Shown here in pieces: positions 22,608-34,809 of a stretch of DNA of 64,000 bases (position 1 is the first letter of the stretch; each line of letters opens with the position of its first letter). A program made the translations under genes and the position numbers. The DNA comes from Adineta steineri (lineage: Eukaryota; Rotifera; Eurotatoria; Adinetida; Adinetidae), in NCBI GenBank assembly GCA_905250115.1, contig CAJNOI010000109.1:101359-165358 (forward strand), given 5' to 3'. The notes under the pieces are model-generated. The model was not told where the DNA came from, searched no databases, and saw only the letters and a list, made by a program, of their open reading frames with translations.

Positions 22608-23657
22608 TTATATTTTAATTCGTTTTATTTCAGTCGTATTATCATTAATAAATATTAATTGATTACATGAGTTTGTCAGTGCTTGAGAAAAATTCATTGA
22701 AGGATTAAAATAAGGACCTTCACGATTGATCAACATTATATGATGATTATGTCCATAAGGAAGCTGTTTTAATTGTTCTGTTTTAACTTCTCGATCGATG
22801 TCAAGCATAGCTGCATGAATACATCCATCACCAATATATTCTCGAAGTAATAGATCATCTCGAATTAATTCATGTAAAAAACGTAATACTCTTCCGGATT
22901 TGTACAACCATTGTAATCGAATAATAAAAAAATTATTATAAATACAATTTGTTCGAGATTTTTTTCGATTGAAAAATTGTTTTTCAATTGGAAATAATGC
23001 TTGATTATCTTCATCATACCATGATCGATAAATATAATCCAGTTTTTTTTCATCGATATAGTGAAAAAGATCTATTTTAGTTTTATTCCAAAAATATGAA
23101 TCATCATCCATTCTCATTAAATAATCATAATTCGATTTAACTATTGCTGGATGATAAAAAACATCATACGACCAAAATCGACACATTTGATGATAACCAA
23201 GTTTTCTTCTTCTAATAAATTTATCAGGTAATTGAACGTCTGTTAGAAAATTAAGACGAATAAATGAAATATGTAATTTTTTCTTATGATTATTTACACA
23301 TGATAAAATATATTGACGCATACTTAAAGTAAAATTTTGATCATGAAAGATAAGAAAAGGATATTGAAATTGATCATTAGTTGAATGAAATAGCACGATA
23401 GAATGAATCATATTGATAATACGAAATATCGAATGATTAGTACTACGCATAAGTGTAACAATTACACCTCGTGGATGATTATTCCATTGTATAGGTAATT
23501 CGTTATATTTATATAGATTTAAAGATGTTTCATTTCGTGGAATATTCAATGATTGATGATGATGAAAACTAATGTAATATATAAAAGGTACAAAGATAAA
23601 AAATATGAAACTTGACTTTAAAAATCCATTTTTTTTCTTTCGAATAATCAACACCAT
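22608..23657 (-). CDS. GT15-like alpha-mannosyltransferase, type II membrane protein
   Basis: A single exon encodes 349 residues. A basic N-terminus followed by SSFIFFIFVPFIYYISF is a signal anchor for the Golgi lumen. Motifs resemble the KRE2/MNT1 (GT15) family: RGVIVTLMRS, YPFLIFHDQNFT, GYHQMCRFWSYDVFYHPA and DYLMRMDDDSYFW, where the Asp run probably serves metal and GDP-mannose binding. Several Asn-X-Ser/Thr sites occur. GT15 is best known in fungi, where it extends O- and N-linked mannans, so this is a candidate fungal-type acquisition, although the family also occurs in some protists and algae. The second fungal-type glycosyltransferase in the window is at 53016. Confidence 0.75.
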   Translation of the reverse strand: MVLIIRKKKNGFLKSSFIFFIFVPFIYYISFHHHQSLNIPRNETSLNLYKYNELPIQWNNHPRGVIVTLMRSTNHSIFRIINMIHSIVLFHSTNDQFQYPFLIFHDQNFTLSMRQYILSCVNNHKKKLHISFIRLNFLTDVQLPDKFIRRRKLGYHQMCRFWSYDVFYHPAIVKSNYDYLMRMDDDSYFWNKTKIDLFHYIDEKKLDYIYRSWYDEDNQALFPIEKQFFNRKKSRTNCIYNNFFIIRLQWLYKSGRVLRFLHELIRDDLLLREYIGDGCIHAAMLDIDREVKTEQLKQLPYGHNHHIMLINREGPYFNPSMNFSQALTNSCNQLIFINDNTTEIKRIKI

Positions 23658-25480
23658 TGTATTTTATGCATGATCAAGTAAAATAATATTCGTAGCATTT
23701 CATAAGATTGTCGACCATTTAGCAGTTGTTAATTATACATCGATAAAATATCAAAGATATCATCAGTGTTAGGAGCGTATAGTCATAAGGATGATCATCA
23801 TTGATATCTAAGTATTTTCGTTTTATTATAAAATTAAAATATGCATCATATAAATAGAAAGTGAAAGGTAAAATAAATGATTCAAATACGATCTTAATTT
23901 GTACTGCATATATGAAATATGGTCATTTATAAAAGATTAATTTTTTTATTTTTCGTTCTACGCACTTTTTTTATTCATTTCATACTTTAACAGTTATGTT
24001 TTACTAATGACAAGTCATATAAATTCATTTTTTTTCTTCCTCTTTTTACACAAGAGTTTTTAAATTAATTATTTCTTATGTAATTGTATATCAGCTTGTT
24101 TATATTTAAACACGTTAATGCAATAACTGCATTAAGAATTGAATAAAATTTACAGTTTATCCAAAAAAATTATATTCTATTAATTTGTTCAAAACAAAAA
24201 TGTACTTTTAATTCTTCGGCATACAATTCTATAATATGTATTGCTAAGGACGTCCGCATTTATATATATATAATGATCTAATTTTCGTTCTCTCCCTATA
24301 GTCTTTTCTTTCGTTGTTTAGTATGTCATTGTTGAACAAAAAGAAAATATTGAGGTGGTTATGGAGAGAATAGAACACCCGCATCCGTTTCTATTTCATC
24401 AAGAGCATCATTGGTATTTATTGCCGTACTCAGTAAAAAAACTTTTAAATAGATATCAACAATAAATCGTTTATTTCACAGTCGGAAATCATTAGATTCG
24501 ATAAGATGAAAAACGATGTAAAGATATTTTTTTACTAAGACAATTAAAATAAATCTCCGTTTGAGAAAACGAAAAAAATATGTTCTCTCGAAATAGATTA
24601 GAATGCATTGAAATTGAAGTATAATTTGAATAAATGATTCACTTTCTTTATTGAGATCTATTTTAAACAATTTCTCTTTTTATTATTTCGATTGATTTTA
24701 ACTAGTCCAACTACAGTAAGGATAAAATTGTTAGAAATAGTTTTTTTTGTATTTAGATTAATTCCAACGGTGTAATGAAAGTAATCATTAAATTATTTTG
24801 TTTTATATTTAGATTTATTGTATCGACATACGAAACAATAAGTATTAAAGTATTAACATTCGTTATATATTGTTTTCAGTTCTATTTTTACGGTATAATG
24901 AAAAATAAGTATCTGATTCTTTTCTAAACGATTATTTTATTTTTTCACATGGATCAAATTTATCGAACATAATTAACAATACGTATTATTTGATTAAAAA
25001 TAATTTTTTTTGTTTTATTTAGATCAAATCTATCAGCACGACCAACACTATGCATTCATTTAACTATGAGAATATGCAACTAGGACTAAAAGAAGTTTGC
25101 ACCCGTGCCATCGAATAGAGGCATGTACTAGCATTAAGTATTAAATTATATTCAGCGTGTTAAATGATAATTCAATGTGATCCGATGAGATGAGAAAAAG
25201 AAAAATCGATTAATTACTTTGAAGAATGCTGTGGCAACACGAATAAGTCGTTGTCTGTGAATAACTGTTCGATTTCATTAAATCAGTAATTGAAAATGTA
25301 GGCGTGGCATCTTCTACTGTACTAATCCTTCTCGTATGAAGCAATTAATATGGTATTGGTGGAGAATACTTTTAATAAAGACAAAAAGGTAAATATAACT
25401 GTTTTGGCAGAGTTGCTTCTCTTGATCGAATTGTTTTATAATAAAGCTTAAAATTAATCCTTTGTTTTTCATATTGCAAT
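23658..25480. other. AT-rich intergenic DNA with degenerate short repeats
   Basis: No gene seen. At about 24700-25060 a weak tandem pattern recurs every 60-65 bp: TTTAGAT, then AAATNTATCG, then ACA and AATANGTATT. A solo GGACGTCCGCA copy, matching the mini-hAT terminus at 39421, is at about 24246-24261. Confidence 0.45.
24700..25060. repeat. degenerate ~60-bp tandem repeat
   Basis: Related blocks start near 24755, 24810, 24880, 24945 and 25015, most beginning with TTTAG or TTCAG and containing ATCAAATTTATCG-like sequence. Identity between blocks is low, so the call is tentative. Confidence 0.35.
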
Positions 25481-25651
25481 GTATATATACGATTGATGCT
25501 GGGCTACATATTCATCACAAGAATCGAAGTAAGTATTTCTATAAATGCATTGTACTTTTTTTGTTGAATATTATCGCTTACTAAATTGACTTCATTTATT
25601 TAGGTCAAGATTGTTCATTTGTCGTCATTTACTTTCAGCAGTGATCACAAG

Positions 25652-26573
25652 ATGCTTAGTACCAAAGTTTTTATTATGGTGTTTTGTCTTGCTGTTGTTC
25701 ATTTGCGTGCAACTAGTGCAGCATGTTGGTCTACAAACGCGTGTATAGATAAGGGTGTCTGTACCAACTTGGGAGGTGCGGCTCAAGCAGGTCATTGTAC
25801 TGGTGCCGCCCACATTCAATGCTGTACCTGGTAAGATGTTTATTATTGTCATTTCTGAGACTTACTCGTATGTTTTTAGTCCAAGATGCATAGATGAAAC
25901 AGCCTGTAGAAATAGTGGTGGAACACCCGGTGCTGGTATTTGCCCGGGTGCTGCGAATATTAAATGTTGTAAGGGAGGAAATGGAGGAGGAGGAGGAGGA
26001 GGAGGATCTACCGGTCCTGCACCCAGTAAACCAACTAATACTATGCTCACTGGTTTGGCTGATATACTTCGTAGTGCCGGTGTCAATGTTGTTGAAGTTG
26101 CTGGATGGAAGACTCGTGGACATGGGGTCATGGCTTCAGTGAAAGGAATACTTGTTCATCATACGGCAGGTCCAGCAACAGGCGACTTTCCTTCTTTAGG
26201 AGTAGTACGAGATGGTACAGGTAGTCTTGCCGGCCCACTTGCACAGCTTGGACTGGGCCGTTCTGGAACCTGGTGGGTCATTGCAGCAGGTCGTTGTTAT
26301 CACGCTGGCAGCACCATAGATGATTCTATCTATGGCAACAGCAATGCAATTGGTATCGAAGCTGAAGGAACTGGTTTACCAGCCACCGACAGTGGTCATG
26401 CAAACTGGCCAGAAGTACAATACCAGAGTTATATAAAAGGTGTGAAAGCTCTTCAAAAAGCTTATGGTGTAGCTACAGCTCGTGTCATAGGACACAAAGA
26501 AGCAGCGGTACCCAAAGGCCGCAAAATAGATCCTAACTTCTCTATGGCTGAATTTCGATCGAAGCTCGGCTAA
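25652..26573 (+). CDS. secreted N-acetylmuramoyl-L-alanine amidase with two Cys-rich modules
   Basis: Two exons (25652-25830 and 25880-26573, 49-bp intron) give 290 residues. A signal peptide (VFIMVFCLAVVHL) ends near TSA. Two related Cys modules follow, one per exon side: CIDKGVCTNLGG, then HIQCCT, and CIDETACRNSGG, then NIKCCK. They resemble the CPGPANVKCC modules of secreted fungal and invertebrate enzymes. A Gly-rich linker leads to an Amidase_2 domain with VHHTAG, GPLAQLGLGRSG, GNSNAIGIEAEG, GHKEAA and GRKIDP; the His, His and Asp are the expected zinc ligands. It should cleave the peptide from bacterial cell-wall glycan, outside the cell or in the gut. The domain resembles actinobacterial and phage endolysins more than animal PGRPs, suggesting transfer. 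A 5'UTR intron (25529-25603) is likely. Confidence 0.88.
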
Positions 26574-27430
26574 AATAACATCATTTGATTTTTTCATTTG
26601 TTTTTTTTTCTGTATAATTTATTGTTAAACAGAAGACTAAACAATATTGTTTTATAAATATACATCTTACCATACACATGAATTGTTGAATACAGTTACA
26701 AAAATATCTAAACATGAAAATGCTTTAAGAATATCACATTTGGTTCGCGATACTGATTGTAAACAGTTTTGTAAAACATTCTTTTTATTCATTTGTCTCA
26801 TTGATTACCGTTACAGAATATTCTATTGAAAGATTCTACTGACGCCGACGAATATTATTCTAATTTTCATATCCTGAAATCCAAGTAACGAAGTCTAAGA
26901 AATTCAATTACTTCTTAAGACTGATCGGATATCTATAGTATTTTATTATATCAAGAAACCTTGGAAAGTATGCATTTTTTTATATAGAATTCAATCCTTT
27001 GCTGAAATGAAAAAGTTAACAATCGAGAAAATATTTAATTTAGGCAAGACTAATAAAGTTTTATCAAATGCACGGCATAAACTTGTTTTATATTCACTTC
27101 TATTTTTTTTGTCGTATTTTTTACATTAAACGATACAATATGAGCGTAATTCACTTATATAAATATTAATGAAAACGCAGTATAGTACGATTCATGATAT
27201 ATAAAAAAAATATACACACAACAGCTCTCAAGAAGTGCCTATTATATTAGAAATCGTCACAGGCGGGCCTCCTTTTTAAAGATTCATCAAAGTGATAAAT
27301 GGAACGAATACTACTTTTATTAAAGTATATTTTAAGAGGCAAAACTACTATCTGCAATTAGTTTAAAATACGCTTCTCTTTTGTTGTTCCATTAAGATAT
27401 AAAGTGCTGTCTTTATTAGTGCATTTTCTT
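26574..27430. other. intergenic spacer
   Basis: AT-rich. No gene or repeat that I can support, apart from the usual poly-T and poly-A runs. Confidence 0.5.
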
Positions 27431-27439
27431 GTCATAGAG

Positions 27440-27446
27440 TATAAAA
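27440..27446 (+). promoter_or_regulatory. TATA box of the gene at 27507
   Basis: TATAAAA 61 bp before the ATG, followed by a plausible initiator stretch. Confidence 0.5.
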
Positions 27447-27506
27447 CTGTGAAATAAATAGATATAAAAAGCAAATAGAACATCAACGCTCAATTCATTC
27501 AGTAAA

Positions 27507-28800
27507 ATGTTGTGGAGAGTAGAGCATCTTCTTCTTTTTTCTTTCAATCTATTAGTATCAATGACAGTTCCTGTCAGTGTATACAATTATGCTCGATTTA
27601 ATCCATTCGATCCAAGCACCATGTTTGCTAACTTCGTCTCGATTAATTCAGAAAGTGCTTGTCTTTGCGAATGCTACAACAATACATTGTGTATGACGGC
27701 AACTTATTCTGCCATCAATCAAACATGTTCATTATACTCAGTACAATTAAATGAAGGACAATTACAGGTGGTGCCTATCATATTCAGTACAAAGGTGTTC
27801 AACTTCAGAAACAGAAGCGTTATCAGTGAGTAACAGGCATGATAGAGTTTAAATACTATTTGAGGTTGTTGATGTGAACGAAGAAGACTTTAATACTATT
27901 AGCCCCATTCATCGATACTCTGAAGTTTTCGATAGAATTATATATATATATAGGACAAAAGTGGATGTGGGTGTGTAGATAAATCTTCACTTTTCATTCA
28001 GACTCACACCCTATGAAATAAGAGCGGTACATAAGATGAGAAGAAATAATAAGAAGAGGATCAAAATCGTTTCAGAAAGAATGTACTTATGAAGCGAAGT
28101 ATCTTATAGTAAAATTCTTTTTTTCCCGATAAATATCAGTCTATTTGAAAAAAAACAATATTATTAATACAGAATATTTCTCTCTCATAAAAATACAAAA
28201 ACTCTAATTTACTTGATTGTTTATAGCAACTACAACTACAAGCACGACGACATCGACTGTCACAACGACTAGTAAGTAGCTATGCTGTTTTGTGAGTGTA
28301 TTTTATGTATCGATTCTATTCTAGCAACATCATGTACTGGACAGGGTGTCGGCTCATTACTTTCTGTTAGTGGATCAATCGGATGGACTTATTATTCGCA
28401 TAATTATACAGCAACGGTACTAGCACCTGTGCTTCAGTTTGCTGTTCAAGGTGGTCCAGCAGCAGAGACTGTTTATCTGGATGATGTCTCTGTAGTTGCC
28501 ATCAGTCAACCGACAATTCAATTGCTTAACAATCCTAGCTTTGAAATGTCAACATCAAGCCCGATCGATTGGGTAATGTGGTGTACATCTTCGTGCGTTG
28601 GTAGCAATGATGGAGGCCAGATTACAACTTCTGGCTGTCACAATAATTCTGGTAATAACTGTTATACAAGTCATTGTCAGACTGGTTTCAATTTTCTTGG
28701 TCAATCATTTTCGGCAGTAGTTGGCACTGTTTACAAAATTTCGTTTTGGTACTATAAAACTGGAGGAGGCGCTGGAAAACTCTATGTCGATATAGAATAA
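27507..28800 (+). CDS. secreted PAN-like / Thr linker / carbohydrate-binding-like protein
   Basis: Three exons, 27507-27825, 28227-28271 and 28325-28800, yield 279 residues. The signal peptide is HLLLFSFNLLVSMTVPVS. Residues 25-105 hold a Cys cluster (ACLCECYNNTLCMTATYS, NQTCSLY) like a PAN/apple domain. Exon 2 is only 45 nt and encodes almost pure Thr/Ser (TTTTTSTTTSTVTTT), a likely O-glycosylated mucin-type linker. The C-terminal 150 residues look like a beta-sandwich with YLDDVSV and NPSFEMS motifs, common in CBM4/9-like modules. The likely role is extracellular glycan or surface binding. Intron 1 (401 bp) is unusually long and contains a telomere-like hairpin; the other intron is 53 bp. 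Confidence 0.7.
27961..28014. repeat. telomere-like hairpin inside an intron
   Basis: GTGGATGTGGGTGTGTAG is paired with GACTCACACCCTA. It lies in intron 1 of the gene starting at 27507, one of two family members seen in introns. Confidence 0.6.
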
Positions 28801-30350
28801 TGATACTATCTATCTCGATTTTCTTTAAAAAGTACACAAGCCAAAATCTTTTAATGAAATATAATATGTTGTATTGTTTTTTCATTTGAATTTAAAAAAT
28901 AAATCATTCCAACATATTTTCAATTTCATATTAAACGTATGAAAATTGATACTTCAACCACTATGGTAGTTTTTAGAGGAGTCTGCATCAAATTGACATT
29001 ATGTAAACAATCATCTTGAGGGTGGGTGTGGTTAAAGAAGAAACCAATACCGACACTCATACCCACACCTGTCCTCGTTTGAATATATTTGAGAATATGT
29101 GAACAGGAAAATGTACAATTAATCTTAATGTAAAATACAGAAAGTAAAAAAATTCTGCGGAACGTTTTCGAATAGTCAATAGATAGATAGATAGAGATTA
29201 AGTGAACGTTAATTTAATTATAATTAAATAGAATCGATACATTGGCAAGCAGGAGGTAGATATAATTGATTATCCATATCTGAAAAGTGCTAATGCCAAA
29301 TATCAAACGAAAAAAACGGAGTTTATTTCGCTATTTACTGTACAAGTTTCATTTAGTCAAAAAGAATGATTCATCATTTTTTATGACAGTTTTACAACAT
29401 TAGAATTATGTACATTTAAACGCATTTTCTTACCTCGCTGAGTAATAATAATTAACATCATATATAATATTGCCACTATTGTTCATGATTACTGAACAAG
29501 TCGAAAACTTTGATTATTTTACTTTTAATTCATTTTTTTGAGCTTTATAATTCATTATTATTTGATTTGTCATCTGATTGATTTTAGAAATTAATTATAA
29601 CTATCAAAACTCATTAAAATTTGTCTCATATAACATGTAATCGAGATATTTTCATGCGTGTACTAGTCATAAACAACTATAGTTCCAATAATCAATGGAA
29701 TTCAGACACTTATCTGAGATAAATAAAAGATCTTTGATAGAAAGATTATTATCAATGGTTTATAGTGAATTCTGATTCATATGAGTAAGAATAAAAAATG
29801 CAACAATTTCTATTGAATTTAGTACTAATCGATAGAGTATTCAATTGTAAATTCGATATAACTGTTTAGAAATTACTTCCTACTTATCGAGTAGGAGGAT
29901 GTAAAAGTAGTTTTATCAAAGATTGGCTCTTTACTCGAACTTCACATCTCATCATAAATACACAATGAAGCTTTGAAGTAATGTCGTCCTTAATCATATG
30001 ATTCTCGAACGATTAAATTTCGTTTCAAATAAACATTCCTATTCTGGAATATTTGCTGTTGTTCTTTTTATGTATAAATAATTTTTTTTTGTCTTTTAAG
30101 GATGAAATTTTATAAAATACTTATCGACCTACACCACTCTACTGATGAATTTATTTTTAAACTTTTTCTTCCTGCAATTGTATGAATTTTTTGTCCACAT
30201 TTATGTAAATAAAACTCTATAAGAACAAGACATTTCTCTATCGTTTTTTTTCTTTTACCATAACAACATCAACTTAATATTATTATACGCAGAAAAGAAT
30301 AGAAAAGGAAGACATGAATAATTTTTTTCTGATTTTTGAGTAAAAAAAAG
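28801..30350. other. AT-rich intergenic DNA
   Basis: Contains the hairpin at 29019-29069 and a short TAGA microsatellite near 29175. No gene is visible. Confidence 0.5.
29019..29069. repeat. telomere-like hairpin
   Basis: The arms are GAGGGTGGGTGTGG and CTCATACCCACACCT, preceded by the head CATCTTGAGGG shared with the copy at 47374. It lies 220 bp past a stop codon. Confidence 0.7.
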
Positions 30351-30354
30351 GTAG

Positions 30355-30362
30355 TATAAAAG
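30355..30362 (+). promoter_or_regulatory. TATA box of the C2-domain gene
   Basis: TATAAAAG, 66-73 bp before the ATG at 30428. Confidence 0.55.
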
Positions 30363-30427
30363 CATCACAAATTCATTTCTTTTTTTCATTTATTAATCTA
30401 TTTGCAACAAAAAAAAATCGAATCAAA

Positions 30428-30878
30428 ATGAGTGGCTCACACGGAACTTTAGAAGTAACTATCGTCGAAGCTCGTCATCTTAAAGATGAAGACATTGTCG
30501 GTAAAAATGATGCTTTTGTTGAAGTTTATTTGGATAAAGACTATAAACAACGAACAAAAACTATTAAGAATAACAATGATCCACAATGGAATGAAAAATT
30601 TAATTTGTAAGTTTATTTATCATATCATCAGTTTCAATGTATTCATTTTTATCTTTTATTTTAGTAATTTGGACAGAAACCATGATGATTTACATCTATG
30701 TGTATATGATGATGATGCAGTAGGTAAAGATGCAATTGGTTCAGCAAAAATTAATTTGAAAAAACATGACTTTGGAAAAGGTGATTTCGATGAATGGGTT
30801 AAATTACCAGCTTTATTGGGTCTCCGTTCAAAAGGTGAAATTCATGTTACCATCCATCATAATGTAAATAATCTTTGA
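30428..30878 (+). CDS. single C2-domain protein
   Basis: Exons 30428-30606 and 30665-30878 (58-bp intron) give 130 residues, one C2 domain and nothing else. The start is GTLEVTIVEARHL. Ca-binding loop 1 has KDEDIVGKNDAFVEV. The WNEKFNF strand is restored only when the intron is removed. Loop 3 is YDDDAVGKDAIG. The acidic positions needed for calcium binding are present. It should bind membranes in a calcium-dependent way, from the cytosol since there is no signal. Single-C2 proteins of this size resemble plant elicitor-responsive and fungal proteins as much as animal ones, so origin is open. Confidence 0.85.
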
Positions 30879-31572
30879 ATTTCTTCCTCAAATTTGATCA
30901 TAATAATTATTTTATACTTTAGCCTGACTCAAAATGATCAGATAAGCTTCTTTATCTCAGCATTTATAATCAAGCGCAAGAATATTATTCTTTTTTAACA
31001 TTTTTTAAATATTAAATGATAAAATTTTGTAGTTTTCTTTCTATAAATAAATTTATACAAGATTAATCGATTGTTTTTTTGTATATAAAATAAAATGAAA
31101 AGTAAAATTTATGTCATTTTATATTGAAATTCTCGATCATTCTTAAAAATAGACATACATGAACGTTGTTAACTCATTCCACGATCAATTATAAAGATAT
31201 AAAATAAATCTCAAGGTCATTAATATTCTCATATAAATAATTTTCGTTAGTTTCTCGCGGTTTAAATATTTCTCTTTATGAATCACATGTATTAATATTT
31301 GCAACAAACTTTAGATGAATTTAAAAGCACTTTTATTTTAGAATATGTATTGAGGTAAAAAAACGTTGTACTGAAAACGTGACTGAATGTAAAATATTAT
31401 TTTCATCAACCAGTAGAGTGGATATATAAATAAACTGATTTGAAATAATCAGTTGAATGTTAATAGACTATAGTAGTATTTTTGTATCATAGAAAAAAAA
31501 GGAAGTATAATTGAATAACTTTTCGTTAATTTTTACAGTAAAGTGGTATTATAACATATTACCTGTGGGAAA

Positions 31573-32238
31573 CAGTGGCGTAGTTAGGATTTTTAGACTA
31601 ATGGGCAAGATTTTTTTGTCCATCGAAGTATTGTTGACGTAGAAAAAATACAAAGAATGAAATGAAGTTCTTTTAATCAAACATGCATGAAACTCAGATC
31701 TTAAGTCATAGTTATGTATATATTTTTAGTGTCTCTGTTTCTAACATGTATGTTTCAAATTCAAACACATAAATCAGAACGACCAGAATTTGTTTGTGTA
31801 TATAATTTCATCTGGATTTATATCGAGATCTTTATGAATGTAACTAACAGCAAGTTCATTTCGTCTATTTTGTTTCATTGTAGATCGACAATAACTTTTA
31901 GTTTCTGATAATTGACTTAAACTTCACTCAGCAGAAGCTGCTGATACAGGCTTGTTCTGTATTCTTGTTTATCTTCTCTTTCTTTACGTGACTAGCGTCT
32001 TCCCGATAAAATCGAATTCATGTACACCCAAACTTACAAGTAAAAAAAAAGAAGTGATTCTTTTCTTAATTCTTTACAGAACGAACAAGCAAACAGCGCA
32101 TGTCTACTTCAAACAAAAGAAAAAAATTTTAAAAAGTAAAATTTCAATAGCCAATAGCTTATTAATAGAAATTACAATAAGTAAATCTCCAAAGGAAATG
32201 GATAATTGCACATTTACCTTACCCTGGCTACGCCACTG
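31573..32238. mobile_element. non-autonomous hAT-type element, 666 bp
   Basis: The left end is CAGTGGCGTAGTTAGGAT (31573 on). The right end, reverse-complemented, reads CAGTGGCGTAGCCAGGGT (ending 32238). The flanks GTGGGAAA (31565-31572) and GTGAGAAA (32239-32246) match at 7 of 8 bases, as expected for an old hAT 8-bp duplication. The interior is AT-rich without a transposase. A related terminus is seen at 41790 in a calcium-channel intron. Confidence 0.85.
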
Positions 32239-33199
32239 GTGAGAAATACTTTTAAAAAATGCCAAAGTGCAACAGCTTTATGATCACCTTCTTTACATGG
32301 AATGAATTTTTTTTAGTAAAGAGGAGTAATGTCACGAAACTTATAAATTCAAACGGTTAAGTATTTAACGAGATATAAATATAATATAGTATGTGAAAAC
32401 GAAACGTATATTCACACATACACTCATCCATCCTTAAATAGTTTATTTAAAATATTAATTTTAAGTGCATCGATTTTGTTAATGGAAAAAAATATGAAAG
32501 ATTGGTTCAATGTATCAAAAGAGAAATTTTTTTCTAGTTGTTATATATATAGAACTTCAATACGAAGGTTAGCGTAGACATAAGACATGAATATAAGTCA
32601 TTTATCTATATTCATGTAATAAAAACAGATCATGAGTAATATTAGTATTTTGAAATTTATCTATTTTAAATGCTAATATTATGGTCAAAGTTACTAATCG
32701 ATTTAGTTATCAATGAATTGTTATTGCGTATAGGACTACATATAAAGTAGTATTAAACTGAACTTTATTTGGTTATAAAATTTCCAATAAAGAATAAAAT
32801 CCCATACGATATTAAACATGTCAATAAGAATCGTCCTTTTAATCTCACTTAATATTATGACTATATTTAACAATAGTTTTTTCGTTTGATCCAACATTTA
32901 ATGTATTGATCGATTTATTCATATGTTGATTCTAACAAGTTAATATAAAAGCCAATTTGTTTTTAATTCTTTGTGGTAAAATAAGAAAATATTTTTTTAA
33001 TTACAAAAGAATATATTCATTCTTAATATTCAATAACAAAATCAAGTAGCCCTAAAAATTTTTTGTTTATTGATAGTTCAAAATTAGAATCCTATTTGAT
33101 ATGGACATATTGTTTTTCAAATTATTTTTAATTAAATTTTTATAGTTCAATATCAAAAAAAGACTATTGTAAGAGAAAGGAGATAGATATATATTTATA

Positions 33200-33960
33200 A
33201 ATAATGTGCAAAAAAAAAGTATATAATCTGCAATCATTGATCAAATTATTATATTATTACATTCAATAGTGAGAACGAACGATAAAAAAAACGTGTGTAA
33301 TAATACCTTGAAGTGACATCCAATAGAATGGTATATAAAAAGAGAAAGATTCTTTTATACAAGTAGTATAATAAAAAGAATATAAATGATTTTTTTGATT
33401 CGTTTGATTTAACAGATATTGTCGTTCTCAATTATATCAATTAATTAGAAATAAATTGGGAGGTAAGCATTTCAATGAAAATATCATTCAAGGCTTGAAA
33501 AAAAAACATCGTTATAATTAAAAATAACGAAGAGAAAAAAAATAAGCCGAAAAAGTATATTACATATACTTATTGATCAATTTATTGCAAAGTGAGAATC
33601 AAAAACAAGGAGAAAAGATAAAGAACAACGTGAGTAGTCATAGCTTGTGACTACAGGTAATAGTCTAACACGAAAAGAAAAGAATATTTACATAATTTTA
33701 ATCGAATTATAACAACATAAATAATTTTTGTTTCATTTAATTTCACAGATATTATTGTTGTTATTATCAATAATGTAAAAAATATATGAAATAAAAATTT
33801 CAACAAAAAGCAATTTTTGATGTTTCAAAAGAAAAAAAAAATACTGTTATAATTAGTAATATCGACCGTAAGAAAAAAAAGAAAGAATAGAAAGAAAAAA
33901 GTATCTAATCTATAACGATTGATTAAAATAGTATTTTATAATCATCAAGAGCAGAGCATA
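33200..33960. repeat. degenerate ~340-bp tandem duplication
   Basis: Blocks near 33209, 33547 and 33896 share AAAAAGTAT, then ATTGATYAA. Blocks near 33400 and 33727 share TTCATTTAATTTCACAGATATT-like sequence followed by TATCAAT. They are diverged and AT-rich, so boundaries are approximate. Confidence 0.4.
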
Positions 33961-34809
33961 AAAGTGAGTAGTGCATATTTATATTTAATCATATAGATTG
34001 ATTATTCGTGTAAAAATATATTGTGTATATGTTTGTTTTTCGAATCGAATAAAAATCCAGTCTATTCAAACTATTTATCGTCACTTAACTTTTTGCCCTT
34101 CAGAATAGTATCAAAAAAAATGCACTGAATCAACTATTAGGAAATAGTTTTGTAAAAATATTTAAGTATCACATTTTTATAAATGATGACTCCAATGATT
34201 AACGGGCGGGGTAAAGATTCTTTATTCCCGTTTAGAATAAAGATAAAATAAACTGAATTAATTTGTCTAATAATGAAAATTATCCATTGTATTGAGAAAG
34301 AAATTTTCAATAGTGAATCGAATATAAGATCTAGTCAAAATTAGATTAGAAAAATTTCTAGTAGACGAATTTTCTGTGATACTTATGAACTACTACTCTT
34401 CATTTCAATTTCTAATCTTTTTATATTTATTAAATCCTCTTATCTTTACATTTAAATCTCGTATATATAACACTATACTTAATCTTGTTATTTACTAATA
34501 AAATATTCACTTATATTTAATCTTCTTATTAATCTGTATTAAATTCATATATTTATTTATTTTTGACCTCTTCTATTCGATCTTCATATTTTCCTATACC
34601 TGGCCGATCTCTCTACGTACATTTCATTTTCTACAAATGTGAGTATAGTACGATACTAAAACCAAGGCCTGTAAACGATAGTATAAATTCTTATCGATTT
34701 AATCTACATTGATGTTAAATATAAATCATATTTTCTAGGTATTTATCAATGTCGACTGTCGTTATCTGTTAATCTATTTCAATCATTCAGTAATAATTAC
34801 TGTTCAAGT

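Larger units (their letters stand above)
30879..34809. other. long AT-rich intergenic stretch
   Basis: No gene seen. It holds a 666-bp hAT-type element (31573-32238) and, at about 33200-33960, two to three degenerate copies of a roughly 340-bp unit (shared AACAGATATTGT/CACAGATATTAT and AAAAGTAT, then TTGATCAA/TTGATTAA). Confidence 0.5.

Noticed and set aside
29175-29195. TAGA microsatellite as part of a regulatory element
   Set aside because: Only about four units and no associated gene start.
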